Shown here: positions 9,286 to 18,784 of the stretch, in pieces
How positions within the stretch are numbered: the first letter of the stretch is position 1
Layout: each line of letters begins with the position of its first letter
From: Methylomonas sp. 11b
GTDB lineage: Bacteria > Pseudomonadota > Gammaproteobacteria > Methylococcales > Methylomonadaceae
Assembly (NCBI RefSeq): GCF_000515215.1
Contig: NZ_KI911557.1
Location: 1,323,586 to 1,387,585, forward strand
Direction of reading: 5' to 3'
Length of the DNA stretch: 64,000 nt
The notes under the pieces: generated by a model
Database searches by the model: none
What the model saw: the letters and a program-made list of their open reading frames with translations, nothing else
Told to the model about the DNA's origin: nothing
Made by a program: the position numbers and the translations under genes

Positions 9286-11113
9286 CTTGATGGTGAAATG
9301 TATCGTAAATTCGCTGCGCTAATTGTCGGCTAATGCCATCTATACTGGCTAAAGCATCCACACCAGCGCTGGACACACCCTGTAACCCGCCAAACTGTTT
9401 CAGCAAAACCTGTCTTCTTTTCGGCCCCAGTCCGGCAATATCTTCCAGTACCGATTGTTTGTTAACCTTACCGCGTCGCTGCCTGTGTCCCGTTATCGCA
9501 AAACGATGCGCTTCATCGCGAATCTGTTGAATCAATAACAAGGCGGAAGCACCCGGTGTCACGTCCAAAGGTTGCCGATTACCGACCAGAATAATTTTCT
9601 CCATTCCGGCTTTGCGATCAGGGCCCTTGGCAACGCCGACTATCATAACATCGTTTATCTCCAATTCAGCCAAAGCCTTTTCCGCCTCGGCGACTTGGCC
9701 TTTGCCGCCGTCTATTAAAAGGATGTCCGGGGCTGGATGCTCGCCATTCTTCAATCGACTGAAGCGTCTAAAAACCACCTGATGAATCGCCGCATAGTCA
9801 TCGCCGGCAGTAATGCCATCGATATTAAAGCGCCGATAGTCGGATTTCACCGGCCCTTCTCTATCGAACACCACACAAGACGCCACAGTCTGTTCGCCTT
9901 GGGTATGACTAATATCAAAACACTCCAGGCGACTTGGTGTGATGTCGCAGCCCAGTTCTTGCTGCAAACTGATAAAGCGGCCTTGCAAACCTTGCCGATC
10001 AGCCAGCCTGGCGTTTAGCGCGCTGTCGGCGTTGGTCATCGCCATTTGCAACCACTTCATCCGTTCGCCGCGCACGTTATTGGCAATCGCTACCGCATGT
10101 TTAGCCTGTTCGGCCAACACCTCGGCCACCAAAGCCGATTCCGGCAAGGCATGACTGACGATCAATTCATGGGGTACTGTTTTATCCAAGTAATACTGGG
10201 CGATGAAAGCCTGCAAAATTTCCTCAGGCTGGTTTTCATCGCCGACTTTCGGAAAAAACTGTCGGTTACCCAAATGCTGACCGTTGCGGATAAAAAACAC
10301 CTGCACACATGCCACGCCGTTTTTGGCCGCACACGCGACAATGTCCACATCGCCTTTTTCACCCTCCACACAATGTTTTTCCAACACCGCGCGCAAACGG
10401 GCGATTTGATCGCGATAAGCGGCAGCCTGCTCGAACTCCAACTGGGCGGCGGCAGTTTCCATTTTGCCCACCAAGCGATCAATCAGTAAGCCGCCCTGCC
10501 CCTCCAGAAACAGAATCGTATTTTCCACATCGTTAGCATATTGCTCTTTGCTAACCAGTCCCACGCAAGGCGCCGTGCAACGCTCAATCTGATGTTGCAG
10601 GCAAGGCCGCGAGCGGGCACTGTAATAAGAATCCTCGCATTGCCGCACCGGGAAAATTTTTTGCAATAACTTCAAGGTTTCCTTCACCGCACTGGCGCTG
10701 GGATACGGCCCGAAATATTTGCCACGGCGCTTCTTGGCCCCGCGATGAAAGGTCAGTTGCGGAAAATCATGAAAGCTGGAGATGAAGACATAGGGATAGG
10801 ACTTGTCGTCACGCAAACTGATGTTGTAGCGCGGTTTGTGGCGTTTGATCTGCTGACTTTCCAGCAGCAAGGCTTCGCCCTCCGTGTGAGTCACGGTGAC
10901 TTCTATCCCGGCAACCTTGGCCACCATGGCCTGCTGTTTGGGCGAAGCATTTTGACTTCTGAAATAACTGGAAACCCGATTTTTTAGGTTCTTGGCTTTG
11001 CCTATGTAGATGATCTCGCCCTTCTCATCCAACATCTTATAAATGCCGGGACGCTGGGTTAGCGTCTTCAGAAAGGCTTTGGCGTCGAATTCGCCCGGAT
11101 GAGTTTCAGTCAC
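9275..11113 (-). CDS. uvrC: excinuclease ABC subunit C
   Basis: A 612-residue full-length UvrC, the nuclease that makes both incisions around DNA lesions bound by UvrAB. The N-terminal GIY-YIG domain is seen as GIYKMLDEKGEIIYIGKAKN (residues ~18-37), followed by the Cys-containing region, a UVR (UvrB-binding) helix (~205-240), an RNase H-like endonuclease domain with the LLIDGGKGQ segment (~455) and C-terminal tandem helix-hairpin-helix motifs (IAGLGPKRRQVLLK). It overlaps both neighbours (8 bases with the glycosylase, 11 with pgsA), so excision-repair functions are translated from one transcript. Confidence 0.97.
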   Translation of the reverse strand: MTETHPGEFDAKAFLKTLTQRPGIYKMLDEKGEIIYIGKAKNLKNRVSSYFRSQNASPKQQAMVAKVAGIEVTVTHTEGEALLLESQQIKRHKPRYNISLRDDKSYPYVFISSFHDFPQLTFHRGAKKRRGKYFGPYPSASAVKETLKLLQKIFPVRQCEDSYYSARSRPCLQHQIERCTAPCVGLVSKEQYANDVENTILFLEGQGGLLIDRLVGKMETAAAQLEFEQAAAYRDQIARLRAVLEKHCVEGEKGDVDIVACAAKNGVACVQVFFIRNGQHLGNRQFFPKVGDENQPEEILQAFIAQYYLDKTVPHELIVSHALPESALVAEVLAEQAKHAVAIANNVRGERMKWLQMAMTNADSALNARLADRQGLQGRFISLQQELGCDITPSRLECFDISHTQGEQTVASCVVFDREGPVKSDYRRFNIDGITAGDDYAAIHQVVFRRFSRLKNGEHPAPDILLIDGGKGQVAEAEKALAELEINDVMIVGVAKGPDRKAGMEKIILVGNRQPLDVTPGASALLLIQQIRDEAHRFAITGHRQRRGKVNKQSVLEDIAGLGPKRRQVLLKQFGGLQGVSSAGVDALASIDGISRQLAQRIYDTFHHQDGH

Positions 11114-11771
11114 GGGCAGCCAGCAAATTTTGAATGGTTACAAACACCGCCGCTAGCATCTCCATGCTCAGGCGCTTGGTCTGCACGTTATAGCGACTGC
11201 AATGGTAAGAACTGACCAGCGTGTTACCGTCCGGCAATTCAAAGCTGACATGATGAGCGAATTTAGCCGCACTACTCTTTAAACCATAAGCACGCAATAC
11301 TGCCTGATGGGCGATATTGCCCAAGGCCAATATCACCGAATGTTTCGGCAGGGTCTTAATTTCCGCGGCCAGAAAAGGATTGCATTGTTTAATCTCCTCG
11401 CCGGTGGGTTTGTTTTGCGGCGGCAAACATTTCACTGCATTGGTAATCCGGCAATTGCTAAGTTGCAAACCATCGGCCAAATTTGTCGATTCCAATTGAT
11501 TGCTGTAACCGAAATCGTACAAAGCCTGATACAGCAACAAGCCGGCATAGTCGCCGGTAAACGGTCTGCCTGTGGCGTTCGCGCCGTGCATGCCAGGCGC
11601 CAAGCCAACAACCAGCAAGCGCGCTTCCGGATCGCCGAACGGCGCCACTGGTAAGGCATGATAAGCGGGATACTTAGACTTCACATCGCCGAGAAATTCG
11701 CTTAAACGCGGGCATGCCTGACAGTCTTGATTAAAATAGGATGAATAAGTCATAAAACGATAAACACTCAA
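11106..11771 (-). CDS. uracil-DNA glycosylase, family 5 (UDGb-like)
   Basis: A 221-residue iron-sulfur uracil-DNA glycosylase that removes uracil (and in this family also hypoxanthine and other deaminated bases) from DNA. Motif 1 reads GLAPGMHGANATGRPFTGD: the lack of a polar catalytic residue in GLAPG and the HGAN/TGRPFTGD segment are typical of family 5 rather than family 4. Motif 3 is SYHCSRYNVQT. Cysteines at residues 17 and 20 and two more around KCLPPQ and KQCNPFL fit a 4Fe-4S cluster. A second start at Met7 is possible. It overlaps uvrC by 8 bases, an uncommon pairing of base-excision and nucleotide-excision repair. Confidence 0.85.
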   Translation of the reverse strand: MSVYRFMTYSSYFNQDCQACPRLSEFLGDVKSKYPAYHALPVAPFGDPEARLLVVGLAPGMHGANATGRPFTGDYAGLLLYQALYDFGYSNQLESTNLADGLQLSNCRITNAVKCLPPQNKPTGEEIKQCNPFLAAEIKTLPKHSVILALGNIAHQAVLRAYGLKSSAAKFAHHVSFELPDGNTLVSSYHCSRYNVQTKRLSMEMLAAVFVTIQNLLAARD

Positions 11772-12159
11772 ATTGGCGGAATTTTACCTGAGACCAAGGT
11801 TTCTTGCGTCGCTCGCTTTGGTTATTAACTTGGCCTCTAAAACATCATTACTTCCGTCTTCGCCGGAATGACCATCTCCAGACAGAATAAGCGCCGGCTT
11901 AACAGCAAGCACTCTTGTCCAGACTTTCCAAATCCTAATAACCCAAGCCCGGAAACAGCTGGATTGGAATACCGCAAATACCAGCACCGGATAAACCTAA
12001 ATGTTTGCTAATTGATAAAATTGTGGTATTTTCACAACATGCTTGGCAGAATCTACAATTCCCTTTGATTTTTAAAGCCTAATTTTTCTAACCATGGCTT
12101 TATCACTCCCTCTCAAGAGCAACGAATTATCTATTTTTATAAATGACAAAGGAGTTTTT
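11772..12159 (+). promoter_or_regulatory. intergenic region with weak promoter candidate for the OmpA gene
   Basis: 388 bases between divergent genes with no credible coding sequence. A possible sigma-70 site is TTGCTA (12005-12010), a 16-base spacer and TATTTT (12027-12032), four of six matches in each box, about 130 bases before the OmpA start. The strong ribosome-binding site AAAGGAG (12148-12154) is clear. Nothing else recognisable is seen in 11772-12000. Confidence 0.3.
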
Positions 12160-13224
12160 ATGTTGAAGAAAAGTTTACTGGCAATCGCCACGATAACGGC
12201 GCTCGGTTCCGTGTCGACGGCACAAGCCGGCGAGTTCCTTGACGATAGATGGTACGCAGCACCCTTCGGCACCTTCGTACAACCGGGCGGTGATCGTAAT
12301 GCGCACAGCGGTTGGGGCGGCGGTCTGGGCTTGGGTAAGATCATCAACGAACATCTGAACATCGAAGTCAGAGGCTTATACCAAAACCTGGAAGGCGCCA
12401 AAAACAACGGCAACTGGGATTTGACCGGTGGCACGGTAGATGCGCAGTATTATTTGTTTAGAGATAAATTCTCGCCTTATGCCGTGATCGGTGTGGGCGG
12501 CATAAACTCTACGCACAATGGCGACAGCGGCGCGGGTTTCATCGGCGAAGCGGGCGCGGGTTTTACTTATGAACTACACGATAACTTCCTGATTCGCAGC
12601 GACGTGCGCTACCGTTACAACAACAACTTCAACGCCAAACTGCAACCTGGCACCGAAGAGTTTCATGACATGACGGTCAATCTGGGTTTCGTGATTCCAT
12701 TCGGCGAAAAACCCAAAGCCGTGGTTGCCAAAGCTGAACCGACTCCTCCTCCAGCACCGATGCCGGCTAAACTCGATTGCTCAAAAATGGATGACGACAA
12801 AGACGGTGTGAATAACTGTGTTGATAAATGTCCAACTACATTACCGGGCGTTGAAGTCAGTATTTACGGCTGCTGGATTGTTGACGTGAAGTTCGATAAT
12901 GACAAAGACGTGATCAAACCACAGTATTTCCCAAAACTGGATAAGGTCGTTGACCGCATCAAACAGTACCCTGACATGGCGTTTGAAGTGCAAGGCCATA
13001 CCAGCAATACCGGTTCTTACAAACACAATCTGGACTTGTCGGAGCGCCGGGCATTGGCGGTTAAGAAATACCTGACCAAAGGCAGCCACTCTCCCAATAT
13101 TACCTCACACGGTTATAGCTGGGATAGACCGATAGACACCAACGAAACTGAAGAAGGCCGCGCCAATAACCGTCGCGTGCAATTGGAAGTTGACGGCAAA
13201 GCGCAACAACCTTTGAAAAAATAA
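12160..13224 (+). CDS. OmpA-family outer membrane protein with TSP3 repeat
   Basis: A 354-residue two-domain porin-like protein. Signal peptide MLKKSLLAIATITALGSVS ends at an AQA cleavage site (~25). Residues ~26-190 are a beta-barrel rich in Gly/Tyr/Asn strands; residues ~205-225 are a Pro/Ala hinge; DDDKDGVNNCVDKCP is a calcium-binding thrombospondin type 3 repeat; and ~245-345 is the peptidoglycan-binding OmpA C-domain (VQGHTSNTGSYKHNLDLSERR, then NNRRVQ). The start at 12160 is set by AAAGGAG and the signal peptide; the upstream ATG at 12094 in the same frame lacks both. It is monocistronic, with its own terminator. Confidence 0.9.
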   Translation: MLKKSLLAIATITALGSVSTAQAGEFLDDRWYAAPFGTFVQPGGDRNAHSGWGGGLGLGKIINEHLNIEVRGLYQNLEGAKNNGNWDLTGGTVDAQYYLFRDKFSPYAVIGVGGINSTHNGDSGAGFIGEAGAGFTYELHDNFLIRSDVRYRYNNNFNAKLQPGTEEFHDMTVNLGFVIPFGEKPKAVVAKAEPTPPPAPMPAKLDCSKMDDDKDGVNNCVDKCPTTLPGVEVSIYGCWIVDVKFDNDKDVIKPQYFPKLDKVVDRIKQYPDMAFEVQGHTSNTGSYKHNLDLSERRALAVKKYLTKGSHSPNITSHGYSWDRPIDTNETEEGRANNRRVQLEVDGKAQQPLKK

Positions 13225-13262
13225 GAAGACCTGATCAATCTGATTGATTCAGAATCACAAAA

Positions 13263-13284
13263 CCCGCCGAAAGGCGGGTTTTTT
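13263..13284 (+). terminator. intrinsic terminator of the OmpA-family gene
   Basis: CCCGCC, GAAA loop, GGCGGG, then six T. A textbook rho-independent terminator 38 bases after the stop codon. On the other strand there is no T-run of note, so it serves the + gene. Confidence 0.92.
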
Positions 13285-13328
13285 ATGGCCTGCGCGCCAC
13301 GAAGGTTAAATTTCACAGACAAAATCAA

Positions 13329-14288
13329 TCACAGACTCAGTGCTCTAAATTCCGCGCAAGCACTTGAGCGTTGCCAGACCCGCTCAAACTCTTCGCGCAA
13401 CGGCCGATGACGTGCCGGCAAATTAGGACTCCAATGCCCTTCGTAGCGATTACCCAGCAAGCGAAATAAATAGCCGTCGCTATCGTTGATGACAAAAGCA
13501 GAGGCATATTGCAAATCTTCGGCTTCATCGGGCACACGAATCAGAAAATATGACGGCAAGCGCTGCGCCAATTCCACGACAGGATGAACCTGATTACGCA
13601 GGCTGGTCGGATCCTGAACTATGATCTGCACACTAGCGTTACGATTGCTGAGGGCAAATTGCTTTAACGCCTCGACAAGGTCTTTTTGCCCGTATACGAC
13701 ATAATCCAAGTCTCGGCTGTAGATATAAATCTGCCGACGCGCCGCCATCACCAATTGTCGGGTAGCGGCCAAGGTCGATTCGACTGTCTCCAGCCGCGCA
13801 GCCTCGACAGAAACCTCTCGGGTCTGCGGTATTGAACGCACCGTTTGCTCACGCGGCTGCAACATAAGCCGGATAGCCTGATGCGGGATACCAGCTTCGG
13901 TAAACACTTCGCCTTCAGCGGCAAAACCGAATTTTTGGTAGAACCCCAACGCGGTAAGTTGCGCACTTGCGGTGATGCTGGTCAGCCCCAGGTTGCGGGC
14001 TTTGTCGATTGTCGCACGTAACAAAGACTCCCCAACGCCTTGACCCCGCCATTCGCGGAGCACCGCCATCCGCCCGACTTTGCCCTCCGGCGCGAGCCGA
14101 CAGGTGGCGATTGGCCGGTAATCCGCATCCCGCACTAGAAAATGATGACAGTCCGCATCAAGTTCGTCGAATTCCACTTCTAACGGTATTTGCTGTTCGA
14201 TGACGAACACCAAATTTCGCACATACCGTATATCTTCAAAATCAACGGCGTAGCTGGCTGGCTCGAGATAACAATTGGCAATTTGCAT
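13329..14288 (-). CDS. GNAT acetyltransferase fused to an uncharacterised C-terminal domain
   Basis: 319 residues. Residues ~1-145 form a GNAT N-acetyltransferase: EVEFDELDADCHHFLVRD, the acetyl-CoA loop VLREWRGQGVGESLLRA (R/Q-x2-G-x-G), and GFYQKFGF. After a linker, residues ~165-310 form a second globular domain (YIYSRDLDYVVYGQKD, IIVQDPTSLRNQVHPVVELA, GHWSPNLPARHRP) of the kind I recall as DUF7931, found with GNAT domains in gammaproteobacteria. Its fold hints at a phospholipase-D-like half-domain, but I cannot assign activity. Substrate unknown. It faces the OmpA gene across that gene's terminator. Confidence 0.75.
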   Translation of the reverse strand: MQIANCYLEPASYAVDFEDIRYVRNLVFVIEQQIPLEVEFDELDADCHHFLVRDADYRPIATCRLAPEGKVGRMAVLREWRGQGVGESLLRATIDKARNLGLTSITASAQLTALGFYQKFGFAAEGEVFTEAGIPHQAIRLMLQPREQTVRSIPQTREVSVEAARLETVESTLAATRQLVMAARRQIYIYSRDLDYVVYGQKDLVEALKQFALSNRNASVQIIVQDPTSLRNQVHPVVELAQRLPSYFLIRVPDEAEDLQYASAFVINDSDGYLFRLLGNRYEGHWSPNLPARHRPLREEFERVWQRSSACAEFRALSL

Positions 14289-14385
14289 AGCGCGACGAAT
14301 GAGTAGTAAGTGAGGGGACTAGTTTAGATACACTCTGCCAAAAATTCGACTCCGCAAGCCGGTTGCCGGGGTAACGCCCATCAGC

Positions 14386-16038
14386 TTACAAGTCCCTTTT
14401 GATCTTCGACTGCAAATGCTCGGCTAGACGTTTCATCGCTTCGGACGAGTCGTCGGCCGCCAGATGGACATTGATGAGACTGGGCATGCCATCGTTATTC
14501 AGGGCATTGACCAGAGCCTCTTCAAATTCAGCTTCCGTTCGCGCTTCGTAGCCGGCTAGCGGCCCAAAGAGCTCTCCCAAACGATCGAAGCGCCACGGAT
14601 TAATATCGTTGAACGGGCCTTCGAGAATGCAGCGCTCCGTACTGTACCCATCGTTGTTAAACACTACCACGATGGGATTCAAACCCAGGCGCGCATGAGT
14701 GGACAACTCGGTACCGGTCATTTGAAAAGCGCCATCGCCAACCAAAATCAATGCCCGCCGATCCGGCCGCGCGATTTGCGCCCCTAGCGCCGCTGGCACG
14801 GCAAAACCCATCGTGGTGTAAAAAGCGGAGGCTAGAAATTCGCTCTGCTCGTGCACGCGCAAATCAATAGCCGCAAACAGGCAATCGCCGACATCGCATA
14901 CCACGATCATATCGTTGCTCAGTGCGCGATTAAGACGCTCGACCAATCGAGCCGTAGTAATTGGCCGGTTTAGTTCCGGAAAGGCAATGCTTGCCGGCGG
15001 CTTTGGACTGGATACTGACCCTCTAGGGGATGTGCTGACTGAACTAGCCAATGCACCGAGAAAATCCTCCAAGGCGATACCTGGATAGCGGTGGGCACTG
15101 ATCACCACCTCGTTCAAGGCCGCGCGAATGGTCGAGTGGGAATTGAGTTTCGCCGTGTAGATGCCGGTATCGATTTCATTCAAGGTCACGCCCAACATCA
15201 ACAGCAAATCGGACTTTTCGACTCTGTCGCGCACAGCCTCCGAGCTCATCGCGCCTTCATAAATCCCCAGATACGCCGGATGCCTCTCGGACATCACCGA
15301 TTTACCCGTTAGCGTGGCAACCACGGGCAAGCCGGTACGTTCAACGAAATTGGCCAAAGCATTTTGCAGCCCGCGTCTATGTAATTCAACGCCCGCGACA
15401 ATCATCGGCGACTTAGCTTTGGATAAAAGTGCCATGGTTTCCGCAATCGCTTCGGATAAAGCCGCTTCGTCACTGGCAAATTTTTCTACCGTCTCGGTAG
15501 GCATTGGGTAGCCCTCTGCCATTACCAAGTCGCGAGGAAGCTCGATGTAAACCGGTTTACAAAAGCGACGCGCCGCTTCGATGGCGTGGTCTATTTGCCG
15601 AAAGGCGATCACTGGATCGTTGAGCACCACCGACGCACAACTAATGCGTTCGAAAATTTCCCGCTGGAACGTAAACGGTCCAAAACGATGATGAATTAGC
15701 GGATCGTCTTTTTGCTCGCTAACGCCGGGTGCGCCGCTGATAAGCACCACCGGCGAGGATTCCGCGTAAGCGCCGGCTATAGCGTTGACGGTATTTAAAG
15801 CACCGACACCGTATGTCACCGCCAACGCGCCCATGCCCGCGCAACGCGCATAACCGTCAGCAGCGAAGGCGGCGGAATCTTCCCTGGTGGTACCTATATG
15901 CCGAACCTGACTTTTTATCATCAGATCGTAAAATCCCAGCACATAGTCGCCAGGCACACCAAAGATGTCTTTTACACCGGCCTGATATAGGCGTTTGAGG
16001 AGGTATTGTCCAATCGTGTCGAATTTGGCAGTGCTCAT
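14386..16038 (-). CDS. thiamine-diphosphate-dependent 2-oxo acid decarboxylase (pyruvate/indolepyruvate type)
   Basis: A 550-residue enzyme of the pyruvate/indolepyruvate decarboxylase family, which makes an aldehyde and CO2 from a 2-oxo acid. The cofactor-activating Glu is present in TTREDSAAFAADGYAR (~residue 50), the family-specific His pair in LIHHRFGPF (~115), and the ThDP/Mg site as GDGAFQMTG to NNDGY (~428-460). The His-His pair separates it from acetolactate synthases. Whether the substrate is pyruvate, indolepyruvate or another oxo acid cannot be read here. It is a single gene, with about 200 bases separating it from pnp upstream. Confidence 0.82.
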   Translation of the reverse strand: MSTAKFDTIGQYLLKRLYQAGVKDIFGVPGDYVLGFYDLMIKSQVRHIGTTREDSAAFAADGYARCAGMGALAVTYGVGALNTVNAIAGAYAESSPVVLISGAPGVSEQKDDPLIHHRFGPFTFQREIFERISCASVVLNDPVIAFRQIDHAIEAARRFCKPVYIELPRDLVMAEGYPMPTETVEKFASDEAALSEAIAETMALLSKAKSPMIVAGVELHRRGLQNALANFVERTGLPVVATLTGKSVMSERHPAYLGIYEGAMSSEAVRDRVEKSDLLLMLGVTLNEIDTGIYTAKLNSHSTIRAALNEVVISAHRYPGIALEDFLGALASSVSTSPRGSVSSPKPPASIAFPELNRPITTARLVERLNRALSNDMIVVCDVGDCLFAAIDLRVHEQSEFLASAFYTTMGFAVPAALGAQIARPDRRALILVGDGAFQMTGTELSTHARLGLNPIVVVFNNDGYSTERCILEGPFNDINPWRFDRLGELFGPLAGYEARTEAEFEEALVNALNNDGMPSLINVHLAADDSSEAMKRLAEHLQSKIKRDL

Positions 16039-16196
16039 GCGCTTTGTAACCTCCGAATAGAATCAAACCGTGAGCACCGACGCGTATATGATCAATGCCG
16101 CTCAACCGCTTTTAACAAGACGATTAGGGGTCAATACTGCTAAGCCCCATCTAAAAAGTCAACAGACATTCATAGCTCAACAAAAATTTCAGCCAC

Positions 16197-16220
16197 AAAA
16201 AAAGGGCCTTGCGGCCCTTT
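16197..16220 (-). terminator. intrinsic terminator after pnp
   Basis: On the minus strand AAAGGGCC (complement of 16213-16220), a four-base loop and GGCCCTTT, followed by a run of T (complement of the A tract 16197-16203). It lies 21 bases after the pnp stop codon and ends the rimP-to-pnp operon. Confidence 0.92.
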
Positions 16221-16241
16221 CTGTTGCGGAGTCGAACGAAG

Positions 16242-18320
16242 TTACTCGCTATCGACTTCTTTCATGCTCAAGCGCACGCGACCTTGACGGTCAATTTCCA
16301 GCACTTTTACTTTGACGACATCGCCTTCCGACAACTTGTCGCTGACTTTTTCAACGCGCTCGTCGGAGATTTGCGAAATATGCACCAAACCGTCTTTGCC
16401 CGGCAAAATGGTCACGAATGCACCGAAGTCCATCAGACGCACGACTTTGCCTTCGTAGGTTTTACCCACTTCGACTTCGGCGGTGATTTCTTCGATCATC
16501 CGTCTGGCTTCTTCGCCAGCCGCTCTGTCAACAGAGGCTACGTTAACCACGCCGTCGTCGGTCAAATCGATGCTGGCACCTGTTTGTTCGGTGATAGCGC
16601 GGATAGTAACGCCGCCTTTACCGATCACTTCGCGGATTTTAGCCGGATCGATTTTGAAGGTAATGATACGCGGCGCGAAGTCGGACATTTCGGAACGGGT
16701 GCTGGACAAGGCTTTGTTCATCTCGCCCAAAATGTGCAGACGGCCTTGTTTGGCTTGTTCCAATGCAACTTTCATGATTTCGGCGGTAATACCGTCGATC
16801 TTGATGTCCATTTGTAGCGCGGTGACGCCGTTTTCGGAACCGGCCACTTTAAAGTCCATGTCGCCCAAGTGATCTTCGTCGCCCAGAATGTCGGACAATA
16901 CCGCAAATTGATCGCCTTCCTTAATCAATCCCATCGCAATACCGGCAACCGGTGCTTTGATAGGCACTCCGGCATCCATCAAGGCCAAGCTGCTTCCGCA
17001 GACCGATGCCATGGAACTGGAGCCGTTGGATTCGGTGATTTCCGAAACCACGCGGATCACGTAAGGAAACTCCGCCATGTTAGGCAACACTGCCGCTACA
17101 CCGCGTTTCGCCAAGCGGCCATGGCCGATTTCGCGACGCTTCGGCGAACCGACAAAACCGGTTTCGCCAACGCTATAGGGAGGGAAATTGTAATGCAACA
17201 TGAACGGATCTTTGTATTCGCCGGACAATGCATCGATGATTTGCGCGTCGCGCTCGGTACCCAATGTCGCCACAACCAAGGCTTGGGTTTCGCCGCGGGT
17301 AAACAATGCAGAACCATGGGTTCTAGGCAGCACACCGGTTCTGACGGTAATCGGTCTGACGGTGGTCAAATCGCGGCCGTCGATACGTTTGCGATCATTC
17401 AGAATCGCACCTCGCACGATATCGTATTCCAGGTGCTCGATGACGTTACGGATGTCTTTTTCGTTATACAGGCCATCGGCAGTCAGTTTTTCAACTACCG
17501 CGCTTCTGATTGCGCTAAGTGTGTCTTGCCTAACCAGTTTTTCCGCCACTTGGTAAGCGGCTTTGATGCTTTGTTCAGCTTCGGCGGCCACTGCGGCTTT
17601 TAATGCAGTGTTGGTTTCCGCTGGTGTCCAGGTCACAGCCGGCGTGCCAACCGCAGCGGCGAATTCGTTAATCGCATTAATCGCCACTTGCATGTGCTCG
17701 TGACCGAACAATACCGCACCCAACATCACTTCTTCGGACAATAAATCGGCTTCGGATTCAACCATCAAAACCGCATGCTGGGTACCGGCAACTACCAATT
17801 GCAGCTGTGATTCTTTCAGTGCTGGTTTGTCAGGATTCAATAAATAGGCACCGTCTTTGTATCCAACGCAAGCCGCACCCAAGGGGCCGTTGAAAGGTAA
17901 ACCGGATACGGCCAAAGCGGCGGAAGCTCCCAACAGCGCAGGAATTTCGGTATCCACTTCAGGATTCAGCGACACAACAGTGGCAATAATTTGCACTTCG
18001 TTAGTGAAACCCTCTGGAAACAGTGGACGAATCGGTCTGTCGATCAGGCGGGAAATCAGGGTTTCTGTTTCGCTAGGACGGCCTTCACGTTTGAAAAACC
18101 CGCCGGGGATTTTACCGGCCGCAAATGCTTTTTCCTGGTAGTTAACGGTCAGCGGAAAAAAATCGCCGCCGCTAGCTTCTTTTTTACCCACCACTGTCAC
18201 CAGCAGCGAGGTGCCTTCGACATCGATCATCACCGCGCCATTGGCTTGGCGGGCAATTTCACCGGTGGATAAGGTGACGAGACGATCGCCGTACTGAAAT
18301 TCTTTCCTGATAGGATTCAC
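16242..18320 (-). CDS. pnp: polyribonucleotide nucleotidyltransferase (PNPase)
   Basis: A 692-residue phosphorolytic 3'-5' exoribonuclease, a core member of the RNA degradosome. Two RNase PH domains (residues ~1-230 and ~310-545) flank a helical linker; the second core carries the catalytic segment around [16 protein letters not shown] and [23 protein letters not shown] domain ([15 protein letters not shown], ~555) and a C-terminal S1 domain ([18 protein letters not shown], ~620) follow. It ends the operon, directly after rpsO, as in E. coli. Confidence 0.98.
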   Translation of the reverse strand: MNPIRKEFQYGDRLVTLSTGEIARQANGAVMIDVEGTSLLVTVVGKKEASGGDFFPLTVNYQEKAFAAGKIPGGFFKREGRPSETETLISRLIDRPIRPLFPEGFTNEVQIIATVVSLNPEVDTEIPALLGASAALAVSGLPFNGPLGAACVGYKDGAYLLNPDKPALKESQLQLVVAGTQHAVLMVESEADLLSEEVMLGAVLFGHEHMQVAINAINEFAAAVGTPAVTWTPAETNTALKAAVAAEAEQSIKAAYQVAEKLVRQDTLSAIRSAVVEKLTADGLYNEKDIRNVIEHLEYDIVRGAILNDRKRIDGRDLTTVRPITVRTGVLPRTHGSALFTRGETQALVVATLGTERDAQIIDALSGEYKDPFMLHYNFPPYSVGETGFVGSPKRREIGHGRLAKRGVAAVLPNMAEFPYVIRVVSEITESNGSSSMASVCGSSLALMDAGVPIKAPVAGIAMGLIKEGDQFAVLSDILGDEDHLGDMDFKVAGSENGVTALQMDIKIDGITAEIMKVALEQAKQGRLHILGEMNKALSSTRSEMSDFAPRIITFKIDPAKIREVIGKGGVTIRAITEQTGASIDLTDDGVVNVASVDRAAGEEARRMIEEITAEVEVGKTYEGKVVRLMDFGAFVTILPGKDGLVHISQISDERVEKVSDKLSEGDVVKVKVLEIDRQGRVRLSMKEVDSE

Positions 18321-18365
18321 TATAAGGTTCCTTTGTTTAAAGGTTATGCTGAAATGTGCCTTAAA

Positions 18366-18396
18366 GCAGAAACGGCGCCCGATGCGCCGTTTCCAG
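18366..18396 (-). promoter_or_regulatory. rpsO-pnp intercistronic hairpin (attenuator or RNase III site)
   Basis: A perfect 10-base-pair stem, GAAACGGCGC (18369-18378) with GCGCCGTTTC (18384-18393), lies in the 84-base gap between rpsO and pnp. On the transcript it is followed only by a weak, interrupted U tract. In E. coli this gap holds an attenuating terminator and an RNase III processing stem that controls pnp autoregulation; the same role here is inference from position and structure. Confidence 0.55.
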
Positions 18397-18404
18397 TTTT
18401 GGTG

Positions 18405-18674
18405 CTACTTACGGATGCCCAAACGCTCGATCAACGAGCGATAACGCGCAACTTCTGTGTTTTTCAGGTAATCCAACAATTTGCGGCGTTGGTTTACCAT
18501 GCGCAGCAAGCCGCGGCGCGAGTGGTTGTCTTTTTTATGCGTAGCAAAATGCGGAGTCAGTTGATTAATGTTGGCGGTCAACAAGGCAACTTGGACTTCG
18601 GTTGAACCGGTATCGGTGTCTGACAAACGATATTCTTCAACGATGGCTTTCTTTTGTTCTGCGGTTAATGACAT
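18405..18674 (-). CDS. rpsO: 30S ribosomal protein S15
   Basis: An 89-residue protein of the usual S15 length, a primary binder of 16S rRNA central domain. It starts [17 protein letters not shown] and contains the conserved [18 protein letters not shown] and [20 protein letters not shown] segments. It sits between truB and pnp as in other gammaproteobacteria. The 110 bases before it (18675-18784) may hold its own promoter and translational operator, seen only as a GGCCA/TGGCC hairpin at 18711-18728. Confidence 0.98.
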   Translation of the reverse strand: MSLTAEQKKAIVEEYRLSDTDTGSTEVQVALLTANINQLTPHFATHKKDNHSRRGLLRMVNQRRKLLDYLKNTEVARYRSLIERLGIRK

Positions 18675-18784
18675 TCTTAATCCCTATCGATTAATTTTGA
18701 TTAAATAAAGGCCACCGTGTGATGGCCGTGTAGCCGCTGTTTCCACAATAGGGTGTAGAAACTTTGCGGTTTTTTCCTGGATAA

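Noticed and set aside
11784-11987. 67-residue open frame upstream of the glycosylase gene
   Set aside because: Low-information sequence without a ribosome-binding site.
14386-16038. Acetolactate synthase as identity of the ThDP enzyme
   Set aside because: The His-His pair (LIHHRF) and the overall layout fit the 2-oxo acid decarboxylase group; no FAD-site signature of acetolactate synthase is seen.
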